The notes: generated by a model not told the origin, from the letters alone. Counted from the stretch's first letter, positions 32,576 through 41,607 are shown. The stretch is DNA of 64,000 nt from Rhodovastum sp963714255 (GCA_963714255.1 CAVQNU010000018.1:133140-197139), one strand, 5' to 3'. Numbers and translations: made by a program.

Positions 32576-32587
32576 TGCGTGGTCCTT

Positions 32588-33046
32588 TCAGGCGCGCGCC
32601 AGGTCGGGATGCGCCTCGATCATGGCGACGGCCTCCTCCACCGCCTTCATGCCTTCCTTGGCCAGCGCGGCGGGATCGACGAAGCCGAACCGGTGCACGT
32701 CGCGCAGGCTGCGCACATGCACCACCAGACGCCCGGCGGTCAGCACGACGCGACCGAAGCCCTCGTGGCTCATCTTCATCATTGGTGAGGCCATGACGCC
32801 GGTGACCCGTTCGATCGCCAGGCCGATCGCCTGGTAGAATTTCTCCACCCGCGCCAGTGTGTCGGGATCGGGGTCGCCGATGATGGGGATGGCGCGGCGC
32901 TGTTCCTTGGTGACGATGTAATCGTCCAGCAGGTCGCGGTCGCTCTTGCGGTCCCAGGCGCCGAAGGTGTCTTCGGCGCGGATCAGCGCCACCAGGCTTT
33001 GCAAGAAAGGGCTTGCCATCGGGTCGATTTCGGCCGTGTCGCTCAT
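32588..33046 (-). CDS. NifX-associated protein (DUF269)
   Basis: A 152-residue DUF269 protein. PFLQSLVALIRAEDTFGAWD, ARVEKFYQAIGLAIERVTGV, SPMMKMSHEGFGRVVLTAGR and LVVHVRSLRDVHRFGF are family-typical. Always found beside nifX; its role in FeMo-co synthesis is not settled. Three bases separate it from nifX, and DUF683 follows after twelve. Confidence 0.94.
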   Translation of the reverse strand: MSDTAEIDPMASPFLQSLVALIRAEDTFGAWDRKSDRDLLDDYIVTKEQRRAIPIIGDPDPDTLARVEKFYQAIGLAIERVTGVMASPMMKMSHEGFGRVVLTAGRLVVHVRSLRDVHRFGFVDPAALAKEGMKAVEEAVAMIEAHPDLARA

Positions 33047-33049
33047 CGC

Positions 33050-33538
33050 TCAGCTTTCCTCGTCATCCAGGAAGTCCATTGACCGGGGCTGGGATTGCGC
33101 GCCCATCACCTTACGCAGCCAGGGCGGCGGATTGCCGGTCATCATCGTTTGCACGCGCACAAGGATGGCGTCGATCGACTCGGGTGCGGGCAGTTTCACC
33201 GGATGGATGTGCGCGCCCACCACTTTCGCCGCCGCCGGGCCGCCGATGGCCAGCACGAACAGCAAATGGCAGCCGGCAAGGGCCGCGACCTTGGCGCCGA
33301 TCCGGTCGGTGCCGTCATCGACATGCGCGCCGGTTTCGTTCGACACGTCGTCGAAACTCACCGCCTCGACGAAACGCGCTTCGGCGGGCGTTACGTCGTA
33401 GACGGCGAAACGCTTGGCCGAACCGAAATGCGCGTTCAGCGTGCGCATATCCTGGGTGGCGATGGCCACGCGCAGCCGCGGCACCGGCGTGTCCTGCGGC
33501 TCCGCGGTTTCAATGAGCGACAGGCGTCGCGCCAGCAT
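33050..33538 (-). CDS. nifX: NifX FeMo-co precursor carrier
   Basis: A 162-residue protein from the ATG at 33538. It has LRVAIATQDMRTLNAHFGSA (the NifX/NafY fold with the cofactor-binding HFG) and ends with a tail of acidic residues. NifX stores and shuttles NifB-co/VK-cluster between NifB, NifEN and apo-nitrogenase. Its start lies 28 bp inside the nifN coding end, so the two are translationally coupled. Confidence 0.94.
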   Translation of the reverse strand: MLARRLSLIETAEPQDTPVPRLRVAIATQDMRTLNAHFGSAKRFAVYDVTPAEARFVEAVSFDDVSNETGAHVDDGTDRIGAKVAALAGCHLLFVLAIGGPAAAKVVGAHIHPVKLPAPESIDAILVRVQTMMTGNPPPWLRKVMGAQSQPRSMDFLDDEES

Positions 33539-34907
33539 TTGTGTTCTCCTCACGGGGGACGGATGGGGGAATGGCGGAGGCGAAATCATCGGGTCCGTGC
33601 GCGTGCATGCCGGCGAGCACCGTGTTGGCGACCTCGAAGATCAGGTTGCGGGTGCCGCGATAGCCGACCGTGCAGCGGTGCAGCGCGCCGAGCCGGTCGA
33701 ACACCGGAAAGCCTGTGCGCAGCAAGGGAATATGCAAACGCTCGGCGGCCTGCCGGCCATGGCTGTGGGTGACCAACAGTTCGGCCCCGGCGTCGCGCGC
33801 GAGGTCTTCCAGGTCCATCAAATCGCCGACCAGCACGCGCGCGGCCGGGATGTCGGCCAGATGCGGCGCGTTCGGGGTGGAGGCGACGGCGGCGACGATG
33901 TCGGCCCCCATCGCGGCGAAGAACTGCGCCTGGGCGAACAGCAGGTCGGGATCGGCGGCGATCGCCACGCGGCGGCCGCCGAACTGGAAATGCCCGTCCA
34001 TCATGGCATCGAGCAACTGGCTGCGCTGGCGCCGCAGACCTGACGGCGCCGCCTTGCCGGAGATGTCGGTAAGCAGGGCCACAAATTCATCGGCCGGACC
34101 GAGGCCGGTGAGGCTGCGCAGCACGGTGGAGGGCACGCCGGTGCGCCGGGACAGGCGCTCGGCCGGGGCGCGCATGTGCTCGCCGATGGCGATGCTGTGG
34201 CGGGCGCGGCCCATGCGGGCGATATCCTCGGGCGCGGTGCCGCCGAGCGTGGTGGGCGTGTACTGCGCCGGCACGGTGCCGTCGAGCGACTGCGAAATGT
34301 CCGGCAGAACAATTGCGGCCAGGCCGAACGCCTCGGCGGTTTCGACCATCCATTCGATGTCGGCGGCGGTCTGGTGCACGCCGGGCAGCAGGTTGACCCG
34401 CGGCGGCACGGGGACGGCGCCGTCGGCGGGCTCCACAAGCAAATCGATAATCGCGGACACAGCCTGCGCCCAGCCATCCTCCAGCGCGCCGTGATAGTCG
34501 GGCGTGTGCGCCAGCACGATGCGCACGCCGGAAAGTTCGGGGCGGCGCGCCAGGATGAGGCGCAGATCGCCTTCGATGTCCTCGCCGCGCGTGGCGACCA
34601 GGGCGGTGGTGGCGATGCCGATGAAGCGCGGCTTCATCCGTTTGGTCAGGTTGACCAGCGCCTGTTCCAGATTGTCGGCACCGCCCATGACGGTGGCGAT
34701 TTCATCGAGCGCCGTGGTTTGCAGCGGAATCGCCTCGCGCGCATGGCGCACGGTGAGCACCAGGGCGAATGAGGTGCAGCCCTGCGCGCCGTGCAGCAGC
34801 GGCACCGCCCCGGCGATGCCGAGATAGGCGAGCGTCGCGCCGAGCGGGGCGGAGGATTTCAGCGGATTGGCGGCCAGCGGCTTGCGGGGGTGGAGAACCT
34901 CAGCCAT
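33510..34907 (-). CDS. nifN: NifN, FeMo-co assembly scaffold beta subunit
   Basis: A 465-residue product from the ATG at 34907. NifK-like: PLLHGAQGCTSFALVLTVRH with one cluster cysteine, ALVNLTKRMKPRFIGIATTA, VNLLPGVHQTAADIEWMVET and a C-terminal VTHSHGRQAAERLHIPLLRT. With NifE it forms the scaffold on which NifB-co matures into FeMo-co. Seven bases from nifE, overlapping nifX by 29 bases. The frame extends to 35060 inside nifE, but the NifN start aligns at MAEVLHPRKPLAANPLK. Confidence 0.95.
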   Translation of the reverse strand: MAEVLHPRKPLAANPLKSSAPLGATLAYLGIAGAVPLLHGAQGCTSFALVLTVRHAREAIPLQTTALDEIATVMGGADNLEQALVNLTKRMKPRFIGIATTALVATRGEDIEGDLRLILARRPELSGVRIVLAHTPDYHGALEDGWAQAVSAIIDLLVEPADGAVPVPPRVNLLPGVHQTAADIEWMVETAEAFGLAAIVLPDISQSLDGTVPAQYTPTTLGGTAPEDIARMGRARHSIAIGEHMRAPAERLSRRTGVPSTVLRSLTGLGPADEFVALLTDISGKAAPSGLRRQRSQLLDAMMDGHFQFGGRRVAIAADPDLLFAQAQFFAAMGADIVAAVASTPNAPHLADIPAARVLVGDLMDLEDLARDAGAELLVTHSHGRQAAERLHIPLLRTGFPVFDRLGALHRCTVGYRGTRNLIFEVANTVLAGMHAHGPDDFASAIPPSVPREENTNAGATPVAH

Positions 34908-34914
34908 GCCCGGC

Positions 34915-36354
34915 TCAGCCCTGCACGGCGGACAGCGCGTGCGGGTCGGAAGCGCCTGTATTGGCGCTGCGATCCCACGGCGCGGGGCGGCGCACTTCCT
35001 GCCAGACCGGGTTGGTGAGCGCGCGGTGCAGCTCGGCCACCAGCGCCACCACGCCGTCATAGCCGGCGAAAGCCAGATGGCGCTCCTGGTTGATGTCGCG
35101 CCAGGGGGTGCGCGCCTTCAGGGCGACGAATTGCGAACGCCCGCCCGACAGCATGATGTCGGCCTCGCCGCGGGCAAGCTGCGCATACATTTCGCGCGGC
35201 GGAATGCTGTCCACCATATGCGCGTCGGTGCCCATGATGGTGCGGATGCGGGACTTGTCCTCGTCGGTGGATTTGCGTACCGAGGTGCTGGTGATCACCA
35301 TGCCGATTTCCTGCAGCGCCGACACGATCGACCAGGATTTTACCCCGCCGGTGTACAGCAGCACCCGCTTGCCGCGCAGCGCCTCCCGATACGGGGCGAT
35401 GCGGGCCCAGGCGCGCGCTTCCTCGGCGGCGATCAGGGCTTCGGTGCGTTCCGTCAGCGTCGGGTCGGCGCCGCGCGCCACCAGCATGCGCGCCAGCGTG
35501 CGCAGCGAGTCCGAAGTGTCGGCAATGCCGTAGAACGAGCCTTCAAAATACGGAATGCCCCAGCGCTCCTGCATCACCCGGGCGATGTTGATGAGCGCGC
35601 TGGAGCACACCATCATGTTGAGCTGCACCCGGTGGCACGAAGCCACATCGTTGTAACGCGCATCGCCGGTGACGGCGGTCTGCACGCGGATACCGAGCGC
35701 GTCCAGCAGCGGGCGCACCTGCCACAGCTCGCCGACGATGTTGTATTCGCCGAGGATGTTGACATCGGTTGGAGTGAGGCGCTCGGGCTCGCGTGTGCCG
35801 ATGACATGGGCGAGCAGCGTTTCGCCGGCCAGCCGGTTGCCGAGGTTCTTCGGGCCGACGAAGCCCGGCGCGTTGACCGGAATGCAGGGGGTGCCAAGCT
35901 TTTCGCTGGCGTGGCGGCACACCGCCTCGATGTCGTCGCCGATCATCGCCGGCACGCAGGTGGCATAGACGAACACCGCCGGCGGCGCATAGCGGGCGAT
36001 CGCGTCCTTGATGGCGCGATACAGGCGTTTCTCGCCGTTGCCGAGCACGATGTCCATTTCGGACAGGTCGGTGGTGAAACCGAGGCGATAAGTCTGCGGA
36101 CCCGAACTGCCGGCGTGGCGGTTGTCCCAGCCGTTCCCCTCGCAGGCCAAGGGCCCGTGCACGAGGTGGACCGCGTCGGTGATGGGCTGCAGAGCAATCT
36201 TGGCGCCGTCGAAGGCGCAGCCGCCGGCGGCGGCACCGGGGGTGAGCGGCTTGGAGCAGCCCTTGCGGCGCTCCTTTTCCGTCTTGGCGTTATTGGTCGG
36301 GCAGGCCGGCTCGTTGAACACCGCTTCGATGCGGGATTTCAGCGCTTCGTTCAT
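34915..36354 (-). CDS. nifE: NifE, FeMo-co assembly scaffold alpha subunit
   Basis: A 479-residue NifD-like protein. Cysteines in AGGCAFDGAKIALQPITDAV, VHGPLACEGNGWDNRHAGSS and VYATCVPAMIGDDIEAVCRH match P-cluster-type ligands, and RTIMGTDAHMVDSIPPREMY is typical of NifE. It has a C-rich N-terminus (EPACPTNN). Together with NifN it makes the alpha2beta2 scaffold. The gap to nifK contains a strong hairpin that may reduce nifEN transcription relative to nifHDK. Confidence 0.96.
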   Translation of the reverse strand: MNEALKSRIEAVFNEPACPTNNAKTEKERRKGCSKPLTPGAAAGGCAFDGAKIALQPITDAVHLVHGPLACEGNGWDNRHAGSSGPQTYRLGFTTDLSEMDIVLGNGEKRLYRAIKDAIARYAPPAVFVYATCVPAMIGDDIEAVCRHASEKLGTPCIPVNAPGFVGPKNLGNRLAGETLLAHVIGTREPERLTPTDVNILGEYNIVGELWQVRPLLDALGIRVQTAVTGDARYNDVASCHRVQLNMMVCSSALINIARVMQERWGIPYFEGSFYGIADTSDSLRTLARMLVARGADPTLTERTEALIAAEEARAWARIAPYREALRGKRVLLYTGGVKSWSIVSALQEIGMVITSTSVRKSTDEDKSRIRTIMGTDAHMVDSIPPREMYAQLARGEADIMLSGGRSQFVALKARTPWRDINQERHLAFAGYDGVVALVAELHRALTNPVWQEVRRPAPWDRSANTGASDPHALSAVQG

Positions 36355-36379
36355 CGGCCTCTCCTGATCGGTCGGCGAA

Positions 36380-36416
36380 TAAAAGCGGGCCGGGCGCCGC
36401 GGGGCCGCCCGGCCCG
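36380..36416 (-). terminator. attenuator or processing hairpin between nifK and nifE
   Basis: A perfect 10-bp GC stem (CGGGCCGGGC at 36386-36395 with its complement at 36407-36416, 11-base loop) followed on the minus strand by CTTTTA. It resembles a weak intrinsic terminator. Since nifE has no sigma-54 promoter of its own that I can see, it likely lets part of the nifHDK transcripts through. Confidence 0.6.
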
Positions 36417-36422
36417 TCGTGG

Positions 36423-37955
36423 TCAGCGGGTGAGGTCGAAGGAGATATCCTCGCCGATCCCGCCGGCGTCGGTGTCGAGCTTGTCGAAGATCTTGTCGAG
36501 CACCGTCACCAGCACCCGCAACGCGCCCTGATAGCCCCAGACCGGGAAGCGGTGGTGGTGGTGGCGATCGAAGATCGGGAAGGTCAGCCGCACCAGCGGC
36601 ACGCCGCAGTCACGCTCCAGGTATTTGCCATAGGAGTTGCCGACCAGCAGGTCCACCGGCTCGGTGGCCAGCAGCGAACGCAGATGCCACAGGTCCTTGC
36701 CGCCCCAGGCCTTGCAGCCGGCACCGAAGGGCGAGGAAGCGAACAGCTCGACCATCTGCTGTTCCCACGCCGCGTTGCCGTTGGTGGCCAGGCAGTGCTT
36801 CGGCTCGCCGCCGGTTTCCAGCACGAAGCGCGCCATGCCGTAGACGAAGTCGGGATCGCCGAAGATCGCGTAGGTCTTGCCGTGCAGATAGGCCTGGCTG
36901 TCGGCGAGCGCATCGACCAGGCGCCCGCGCTCCTTTTCCAGTTCCGCCGGGATTTCCTTGCCGGTCAGTTCGGCGATCGCCTGCACCAGATCATCGGTGC
37001 CGCCGACGCCGAGCGGATAATGCAGGGAGGCGGTTTTCTGGCCCTGCGCCTTGGCGTAGTCGAGCGTCTTGTGGGTGCACCATTCCTGCAGCGACAGGGT
37101 GGCGGCGGCGTCCTGGGCCGCCTTGGTCGCCTCTATCGTGGTGCCGCCGTCATACATCCGGTATTCGCCGTCCGACGGCGTGTCGAACTGGTCGGACACG
37201 TCGGAGAGGATGGTGTATTCCGCGCCGAACAGGTCGAGGATGCGCTTCAGTTCGCGGTTGTTGCCGACCGCGAAGCCGTCGAAGCCGGGGATGACGTTCA
37301 GCTTGGTCCCGGCCGTGCGCTCCCGCTTCTTCCAGAAATGCTCGAGGATGCCCTTGAGCATGTTGTCGTAGCCGGTGGTGTGGCTGCCGACGAAGGCGGG
37401 GGTGTGGGCGTACGGCACGTCGAAATCCGCCGGCACCGAGCCCTTGTCGCGGGCGGTGGAGATGAAGGCCTGCAAATCGTCGCCGATCACTTCCGCCATG
37501 CAGGTGGTGGAGACGGCGATCATCTTCGGGCTGTACAGCGCATGCGCGTTGGACAATCCGTCGATCATGTTCTGCAGGCCGCCGAACACCGCCGCGTCCT
37601 CGGTCATGGACGATGAGACGATGGCGGACGGTTCCTTGAAGTGGCGCGCCAGGTGGCTGCGGTAATAGGCGACGCAGCCCTGGCTGCCATGCACGAAGCT
37701 CAGCGTTTTCTCAAAGCCGGCGGCGACGAACACGGCGCCCAGCGGCTGGCACGCCTTCGCCGGATTGATGGTCAGCGCTTCGCGGGCGAAGTTCTTTTCG
37801 CGGTATTCCCAGCCCTTCGTCCAGTCATCGGTCTGCTGCACCTCGGCAGCCGGGGGCATGCATTCCAGCTGGCGCTTGCGCGCCAGCATTTCCTGGTACT
37901 CGGGGGTGCGGAACAGCGGGGCGTGGTCGAGAATCTTCTCGGCACTTTGCGGCAT
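36423..37955 (-). CDS. nifK: nitrogenase MoFe protein beta subunit NifK
   Basis: A 510-residue product from the ATG at 37955. P-cluster ligands appear in FVHGSQGCVAYYRSHLARHF and AVSTTCMAEVIGDDLQAFIS, and ACQPLGAVFVAAGFEKTLSF precedes them. The C-terminus includes FPIFDRHHHHRFPVWGYQGA. It pairs with NifD as alpha2beta2 to reduce N2. 25 bases after nifD. The frame reaches 38075 within nifD, but the start is set by GGAAGGAG before MPQSAEKILDHAPLF. Confidence 0.98.
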   Translation of the reverse strand: MPQSAEKILDHAPLFRTPEYQEMLARKRQLECMPPAAEVQQTDDWTKGWEYREKNFAREALTINPAKACQPLGAVFVAAGFEKTLSFVHGSQGCVAYYRSHLARHFKEPSAIVSSSMTEDAAVFGGLQNMIDGLSNAHALYSPKMIAVSTTCMAEVIGDDLQAFISTARDKGSVPADFDVPYAHTPAFVGSHTTGYDNMLKGILEHFWKKRERTAGTKLNVIPGFDGFAVGNNRELKRILDLFGAEYTILSDVSDQFDTPSDGEYRMYDGGTTIEATKAAQDAAATLSLQEWCTHKTLDYAKAQGQKTASLHYPLGVGGTDDLVQAIAELTGKEIPAELEKERGRLVDALADSQAYLHGKTYAIFGDPDFVYGMARFVLETGGEPKHCLATNGNAAWEQQMVELFASSPFGAGCKAWGGKDLWHLRSLLATEPVDLLVGNSYGKYLERDCGVPLVRLTFPIFDRHHHHRFPVWGYQGALRVLVTVLDKIFDKLDTDAGGIGEDISFDLTR

Positions 37956-37980
37956 CGGTTTTCTCCTTCCTGTGGCCGGC

Positions 37981-39477
37981 TCAGGCCGACTTCTTCCAGG
38001 GCGCCTTGAACATGCCCCAGACCGGGTTGTTGATCGCCAGGTCCATGTCGCGGGCGAAGATCGCGAACCCGTCATAGCCGTGGTAGGGCCCTGAGTAGTC
38101 CCAGGAATGCATCTGCCGGAACGGAATGCCCATCTTCTGGGTCGAGTACTTCTCCTTGATGCCGGAGCCGACCAGATCGGGGCGGATGCCCTCGATGAAC
38201 TTCTCCAGCTCGTAGCCGGTCACGTCGTCATAGATCAGCGTGCCGCCCTTCACGTAATGGCCGGTGCGCTGGTAGTCGTCGTTATGGGCGAACTCGTAGC
38301 CTGTGCCGGCGATTTCCATGCCGAGATCGACATAGGCATTGACCACGTGGCGCGGCCGCAGCCCGCCGACATAGAGCATCACCGTCTTGCCCTTCAGCCG
38401 CGGCTGGAAGCGGGCCAGCACGGCATCGACGAAAGGCTTGTATTTCTCGATCACCCGCTCGGCGTTGTCCTGGATGGTCTGGTCAAACTTGGCGGCGATG
38501 GCGCGCAAGCTGAGGGCGATCTGGCTGGGGCCGAAGAAATTGTACTCCATCCAGGGGATGTTGTACTTTTCCTCCATGTGCCGGCAGATGTAGTTCATCG
38601 ACCGGTAGCAATGGATCAGGTTCAGCTTGGCCTTCGGCGCGTGCTCCAGCTCGGCCAGCGTGGCGTCGCCCGACCAGTTGCCCACCACCCGCAGGCCGAT
38701 TTCTTCCAGCAGGATGCGGCTGGCCCAGGCGTCGCCGCCGATGTTGTAGTCGCCGATGACGTTCACGTCATACGGGGTGGTTTCGAAGCTCTCGTCTTCT
38801 TTCTTGTCGAACACCCAGTCGCGGACGGTGTCGTTGGCGATGTGGTGGCCGAGCGACTGGGACACGCCGCGGAAGCCCTCGCAGCGCACCGGCACGATAG
38901 TCTTGCCGGTTTCCTTGTGCTTCTTGCGGGCGACCGCCTCGATGTCATCGCCGATCAGGCCGATCGGGCATTCCGACTGGATGGTGATGCCCTTGGCCAG
39001 CGGGAACAGGGTGCCGATCTCGTCGATCAGCTTTTCCAGCTTCTTGTCGCCGCCGAAGACGATGTCACGCTCCTGGAAGTCGGAGGTGACCTGCATCGTC
39101 ACGAAACTATCCACGCCGGTGGTGCCGACATAGTAGTTGCGGCGCTGCGACCAGGAGTAATGACCGCAGCCGACCGGGCCATGGCTGATATGCACCATGT
39201 CCTTGATCGGCCCCCACACCACGCCCTTCGAGCCGGCGTAGGCGCAGCCGCGGACGGTCATCACCCCGGGGATGGACTTGATGTTGGACTTCACCGAGCA
39301 TTCGCTCAGCGCGCTGGTGTCGTCGGTGCTCTGTCCCTCGTCGGGCGTGGCAACCGTGCGGGCAACGTCCAGATGTTTCTGGCGCCGCTTGCGCGACTTG
39401 TCGGGGTAGGCCTCCAGCACTTCGGCGATGAGGCGCTTATTGAATTCACCGTCGCCGGCTTGGTTATCGAGTGGCAT
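37981..39477 (-). CDS. nifD: nitrogenase MoFe protein alpha subunit NifD
   Basis: A 498-residue product. Conserved features: MTVRGCAYAGSKGVVWGPIK and HISHGPVGCGHYSW (P-cluster cysteines), SECPIGLIGDDIEAVARKKH, the FeMo-co cysteine in LNLIHCYRSMNYICRHMEEK and the FeMo-co histidine in FRQMHSWDYSGPYHGYDGFA. This is a molybdenum-type alpha subunit, not VnfD or AnfD. 49 bases after nifH, on one transcript. Confidence 0.98.
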   Translation of the reverse strand: MPLDNQAGDGEFNKRLIAEVLEAYPDKSRKRRQKHLDVARTVATPDEGQSTDDTSALSECSVKSNIKSIPGVMTVRGCAYAGSKGVVWGPIKDMVHISHGPVGCGHYSWSQRRNYYVGTTGVDSFVTMQVTSDFQERDIVFGGDKKLEKLIDEIGTLFPLAKGITIQSECPIGLIGDDIEAVARKKHKETGKTIVPVRCEGFRGVSQSLGHHIANDTVRDWVFDKKEDESFETTPYDVNVIGDYNIGGDAWASRILLEEIGLRVVGNWSGDATLAELEHAPKAKLNLIHCYRSMNYICRHMEEKYNIPWMEYNFFGPSQIALSLRAIAAKFDQTIQDNAERVIEKYKPFVDAVLARFQPRLKGKTVMLYVGGLRPRHVVNAYVDLGMEIAGTGYEFAHNDDYQRTGHYVKGGTLIYDDVTGYELEKFIEGIRPDLVGSGIKEKYSTQKMGIPFRQMHSWDYSGPYHGYDGFAIFARDMDLAINNPVWGMFKAPWKKSA

Positions 39478-39526
39478 TGTCGTGGTCCTTATCGCCGAGG
39501 TGGGATTGCCGGATGGGGGCGACGGC

Positions 39527-40411
39527 TCAGGCCGCCGCCGCCTCCTTCGCCTGAAGCTCGGCGAGTTCCTGCTCGGCGGTCTTCATGATGCCGAACTCCA
39601 GCAGCATGTCTTCCAGTTCTTCCATGCTGATCGGGGTCGGGATGGTGCCCTGACCGGAATTGTTGTGGATCTTGCTGGCGAGGGTGCGGTACTCCTGGGA
39701 CTGCTTGGAGTCGGGCGCATACTGGATGCAGGTCATTTTGCGCAGCTCGGCATGCTGCACGCTGTTCGAGCGCGGCACGAAATGGATCAGCTTGGTGTTG
39801 ATGCGCGAGGCCAAAGCCGAGGCCAGTTCCTCCTCGCGGTCGGTCTGGCGCTCGTTGCAGATCAGCCCGCCCAGGCGGACGCCGCCGGAATGCGCATACT
39901 TCAGAATGCCCTTGGCGATGTTGTTGGCGGCATACAGCGCCATCATCTCGCCGGACATGACGATGTAGATTTCCTGCGCCTTGTTCTCGCGGATCGGCAT
40001 GGCGAAGCCGCCGCACACCACGTCGCCGAGCACGTCGTAGGAAACATAGTCGACGTCGTCATAGGCGCCATTTTCTTCGAGGAAGTTGATCGCGGTGATG
40101 ACGCCGCGGCCGGCGCAACCCACGCCCGGCTCCGGGCCGCCGGATTCGGCGCATTTGATGCCCTTGTAGCCGATTTTCAGCACGTCCTCGATTTCCAGAT
40201 CCTCGACCGAGCCGGCTTCGGCGGCGAGGCTCAGCACCGTGTCCTGCAGCTTGGTGTTGAGGATCAGGCGAGTGGAGTCGGCCTTCGGGTCGCAGCCGAC
40301 AATGAGGATCCTCTGGTCCAGATCGACCAGGGCGGCGAGGGTGTTCTGGGAGGTGGTCGACTTGCCGATGCCTCCCTTGCCGTAGAATGCGATCTGCCGA
40401 AGTGCGGCCAT
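39527..40411 (-). CDS. nifH: nitrogenase iron protein NifH
   Basis: A 294-residue product from the ATG at 40411. Walker A in MAALRQIAFYGKGGIGKSTT, [4Fe-4S] cysteines in GCAGRGVITA and DVVCGGFAMPI, and the switch GCDPKADSTR. The arginine in CAGRGV is the target for DraT ADP-ribosylation in related species; draTG are not in the window. It is the dimeric electron donor to NifDK and also serves in FeMo-co synthesis. First gene of the operon, with a full sigma-54 promoter and NifA site. Confidence 0.98.
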   Translation of the reverse strand: MAALRQIAFYGKGGIGKSTTSQNTLAALVDLDQRILIVGCDPKADSTRLILNTKLQDTVLSLAAEAGSVEDLEIEDVLKIGYKGIKCAESGGPEPGVGCAGRGVITAINFLEENGAYDDVDYVSYDVLGDVVCGGFAMPIRENKAQEIYIVMSGEMMALYAANNIAKGILKYAHSGGVRLGGLICNERQTDREEELASALASRINTKLIHFVPRSNSVQHAELRKMTCIQYAPDSKQSQEYRTLASKIHNNSGQGTIPTPISMEELEDMLLEFGIMKTAEQELAELQAKEAAAA

Positions 40412-40486
40412 TGTTTGTGTGTCCTCTCGGGTGACATGCGGGGGGCGTGCTGGCCCGCCGCCGGGGATCAAGCGGGACACTGCACC

Positions 40487-40501
40487 GCAAGACCCGTGCC
40501 A
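40487..40501 (-). promoter_or_regulatory. sigma-54 promoter of nifHDK
   Basis: Minus-strand TGGCAC-N5-TTGC, exact consensus. Predicted start near 40475, leader of about 64 nt to the nifH ATG. Confidence 0.92.
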
Positions 40502-40579
40502 CTGCCTCAAGTGGCGGAATTGCAAGGATTCCGGAGGGATTTCGCCGGATGGCCCGGGTGACGCGGCGGACAATCCGCG

Positions 40580-40595
40580 TGTCCTGAGTCCGACA
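40580..40595. promoter_or_regulatory. NifA upstream activator site of nifH
   Basis: TGTCCTGAGTCCGACA, TGT-N10-ACA, at about -105 to -120 from the predicted nifH start, the classic distance for DNA looping. Confidence 0.85.
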
Positions 40596-40652
40596 AGTGT
40601 GTCCGTCCGCCAAGGCGCACGAGCGGTTGTCGCGTTTGGGACGCCGCCGCGG

Positions 40653-40692
40653 AAAACGAACGGGGCCCGCGACGCATGTCGCAGGCCCCGTT
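40653..40692 (-). terminator. intrinsic terminator of the nifB operon
   Basis: Stem of about 15 bp (AACGGGGCC...GGCCCCGTT, one bulge, GCAT loop) followed on the minus strand by CGTTTT. It lies 75 bp after the SIR2-like gene and just ahead of the nifH activator site, so it insulates the two operons. Confidence 0.75.
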
Positions 40693-40762
40693 TCTTAAGT
40701 CATGGGGTGCAGGGGGCCACCGCCCCCTGCCGGGTCCAGGGCAGAGCCCTGGCCTTGCCTTT
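40693..40762. repeat. dispersed intergenic hairpin repeat, copy 6
   Basis: GGGGGCCACCGCCCCC and CCAGGGCAGAGCCCTGG hairpins identical in type to the other copies, between the SIR2-like gene stop and the terminator. Confidence 0.75.
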
Positions 40763-40764
40763 TG

Positions 40765-41607
40765 TCACACCAAAGCCAGCACCCGCGTCAGCGCGGACAA
40801 GTCCATATCCAGCACCTCCACCTCCTGCTCCTCGAGGAAGCGGCGCTCCATCCGGGTCAGCACAAAGCCGCCGACAAGTGCGACGTGCCCCCCACCGGAG
40901 CGTTTCATGATCTGGCGCGCGTAGGCCCGCAGCATCTGGTCGTTGAACCGGCAGCCCAGGAACAGGAATCCCCCGCCGGCCCGCCGGCGTTTTACCTCGT
41001 CGGGAAGTGGCGTCTGGATGTCGATTTCCGTCATCACCTCGACATAGTCGGAATCGGCGATGAGGAAGCTGCGCCCCGGCGCGGCGGCGCCGTGCGGCTT
41101 ATACAGCAGTGTGCGCCAGGCGTGTGCGTCGGCGGCGGCGCATTCCACGCCGGCGGCGTCCCAGGCGCGGTACCAGCGCTGCTCGCCGATTTGCACCCGC
41201 GAGGAGCCCTGAATTTCGCCCCAATCGGTCTGTCCGGTCAGGGCTGCGCGCATGGCGCCGTCGTACCAGGTGTCGACCACCAGCGGCGGGGCGGCGGCGG
41301 CCAGGGCGTGATGCAGGGCGGTCGGGTTCACCGGCGGCGCGTAGGCGGCCACCATGAGCTTGTCGAGGGTGGTGCGGTGGCGGTTGGTTTCGATGTATTG
41401 CGCCGCCGCCCAGCAATTGCCGCGGGCGCGCTTCGGCAGGGCCACGCGCGCACCCAAATAGTCGGCCAGTTCCTCATGCGTGGTCGGCACCGGGGCGGCG
41501 GCGAGTTCGGCCAGGCCGGGCCCGAGATAGGGCATCAGCGAGCCGGCGCGCAGCCGCGCGGGGATTTCCTTCGCGGCCGTCGCGGCGTCCAGCATAGCGC
41601 TACTCAT
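40765..41607 (-). CDS. nif-linked SIR2-like protein
   Basis: A 280-residue protein of the SIR2_2 type. It shows SLMPYLGPGLAELAAAPVPT (the N-terminal GAGxS-like nucleotide loop in altered form), NCWAAAQYIETNRHRTTLDK, ALHHALAAAAPPLVVDTWYD, and near the end FLFLGCRFNDQMLRAYARQI followed by VALVGG, the second Rossmann signature (GxSxxDxxL-like). Such genes occur at the end of nifB/nifZ runs in other diazotrophs, but no biochemical role is known. The start overlaps the nifT stop by eight bases, so it is the last gene of nifB-fdxN-nifZ-nifT. The key NAD-pocket Gly-Ala-Gly is not conserved, so NAD hydrolysis is uncertain. Confidence 0.8.
   Translation of the reverse strand: MSSAMLDAATAAKEIPARLRAGSLMPYLGPGLAELAAAPVPTTHEELADYLGARVALPKRARGNCWAAAQYIETNRHRTTLDKLMVAAYAPPVNPTALHHALAAAAPPLVVDTWYDGAMRAALTGQTDWGEIQGSSRVQIGEQRWYRAWDAAGVECAAADAHAWRTLLYKPHGAAAPGRSFLIADSDYVEVMTEIDIQTPLPDEVKRRRAGGGFLFLGCRFNDQMLRAYARQIMKRSGGGHVALVGGFVLTRMERRFLEEQEVEVLDMDLSALTRVLALV

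Noticed and set aside
34867..36531. 554-codon ORF on the plus strand
   Set aside because: Antisense to nifE and the nifK end; no start signal.
37981..39477. Alternative nitrogenase (VnfD/AnfD)
   Set aside because: No vnfG/anfG delta subunit gene is present and the nifE/N/V/Q genes with NifD motifs point to the molybdenum enzyme.
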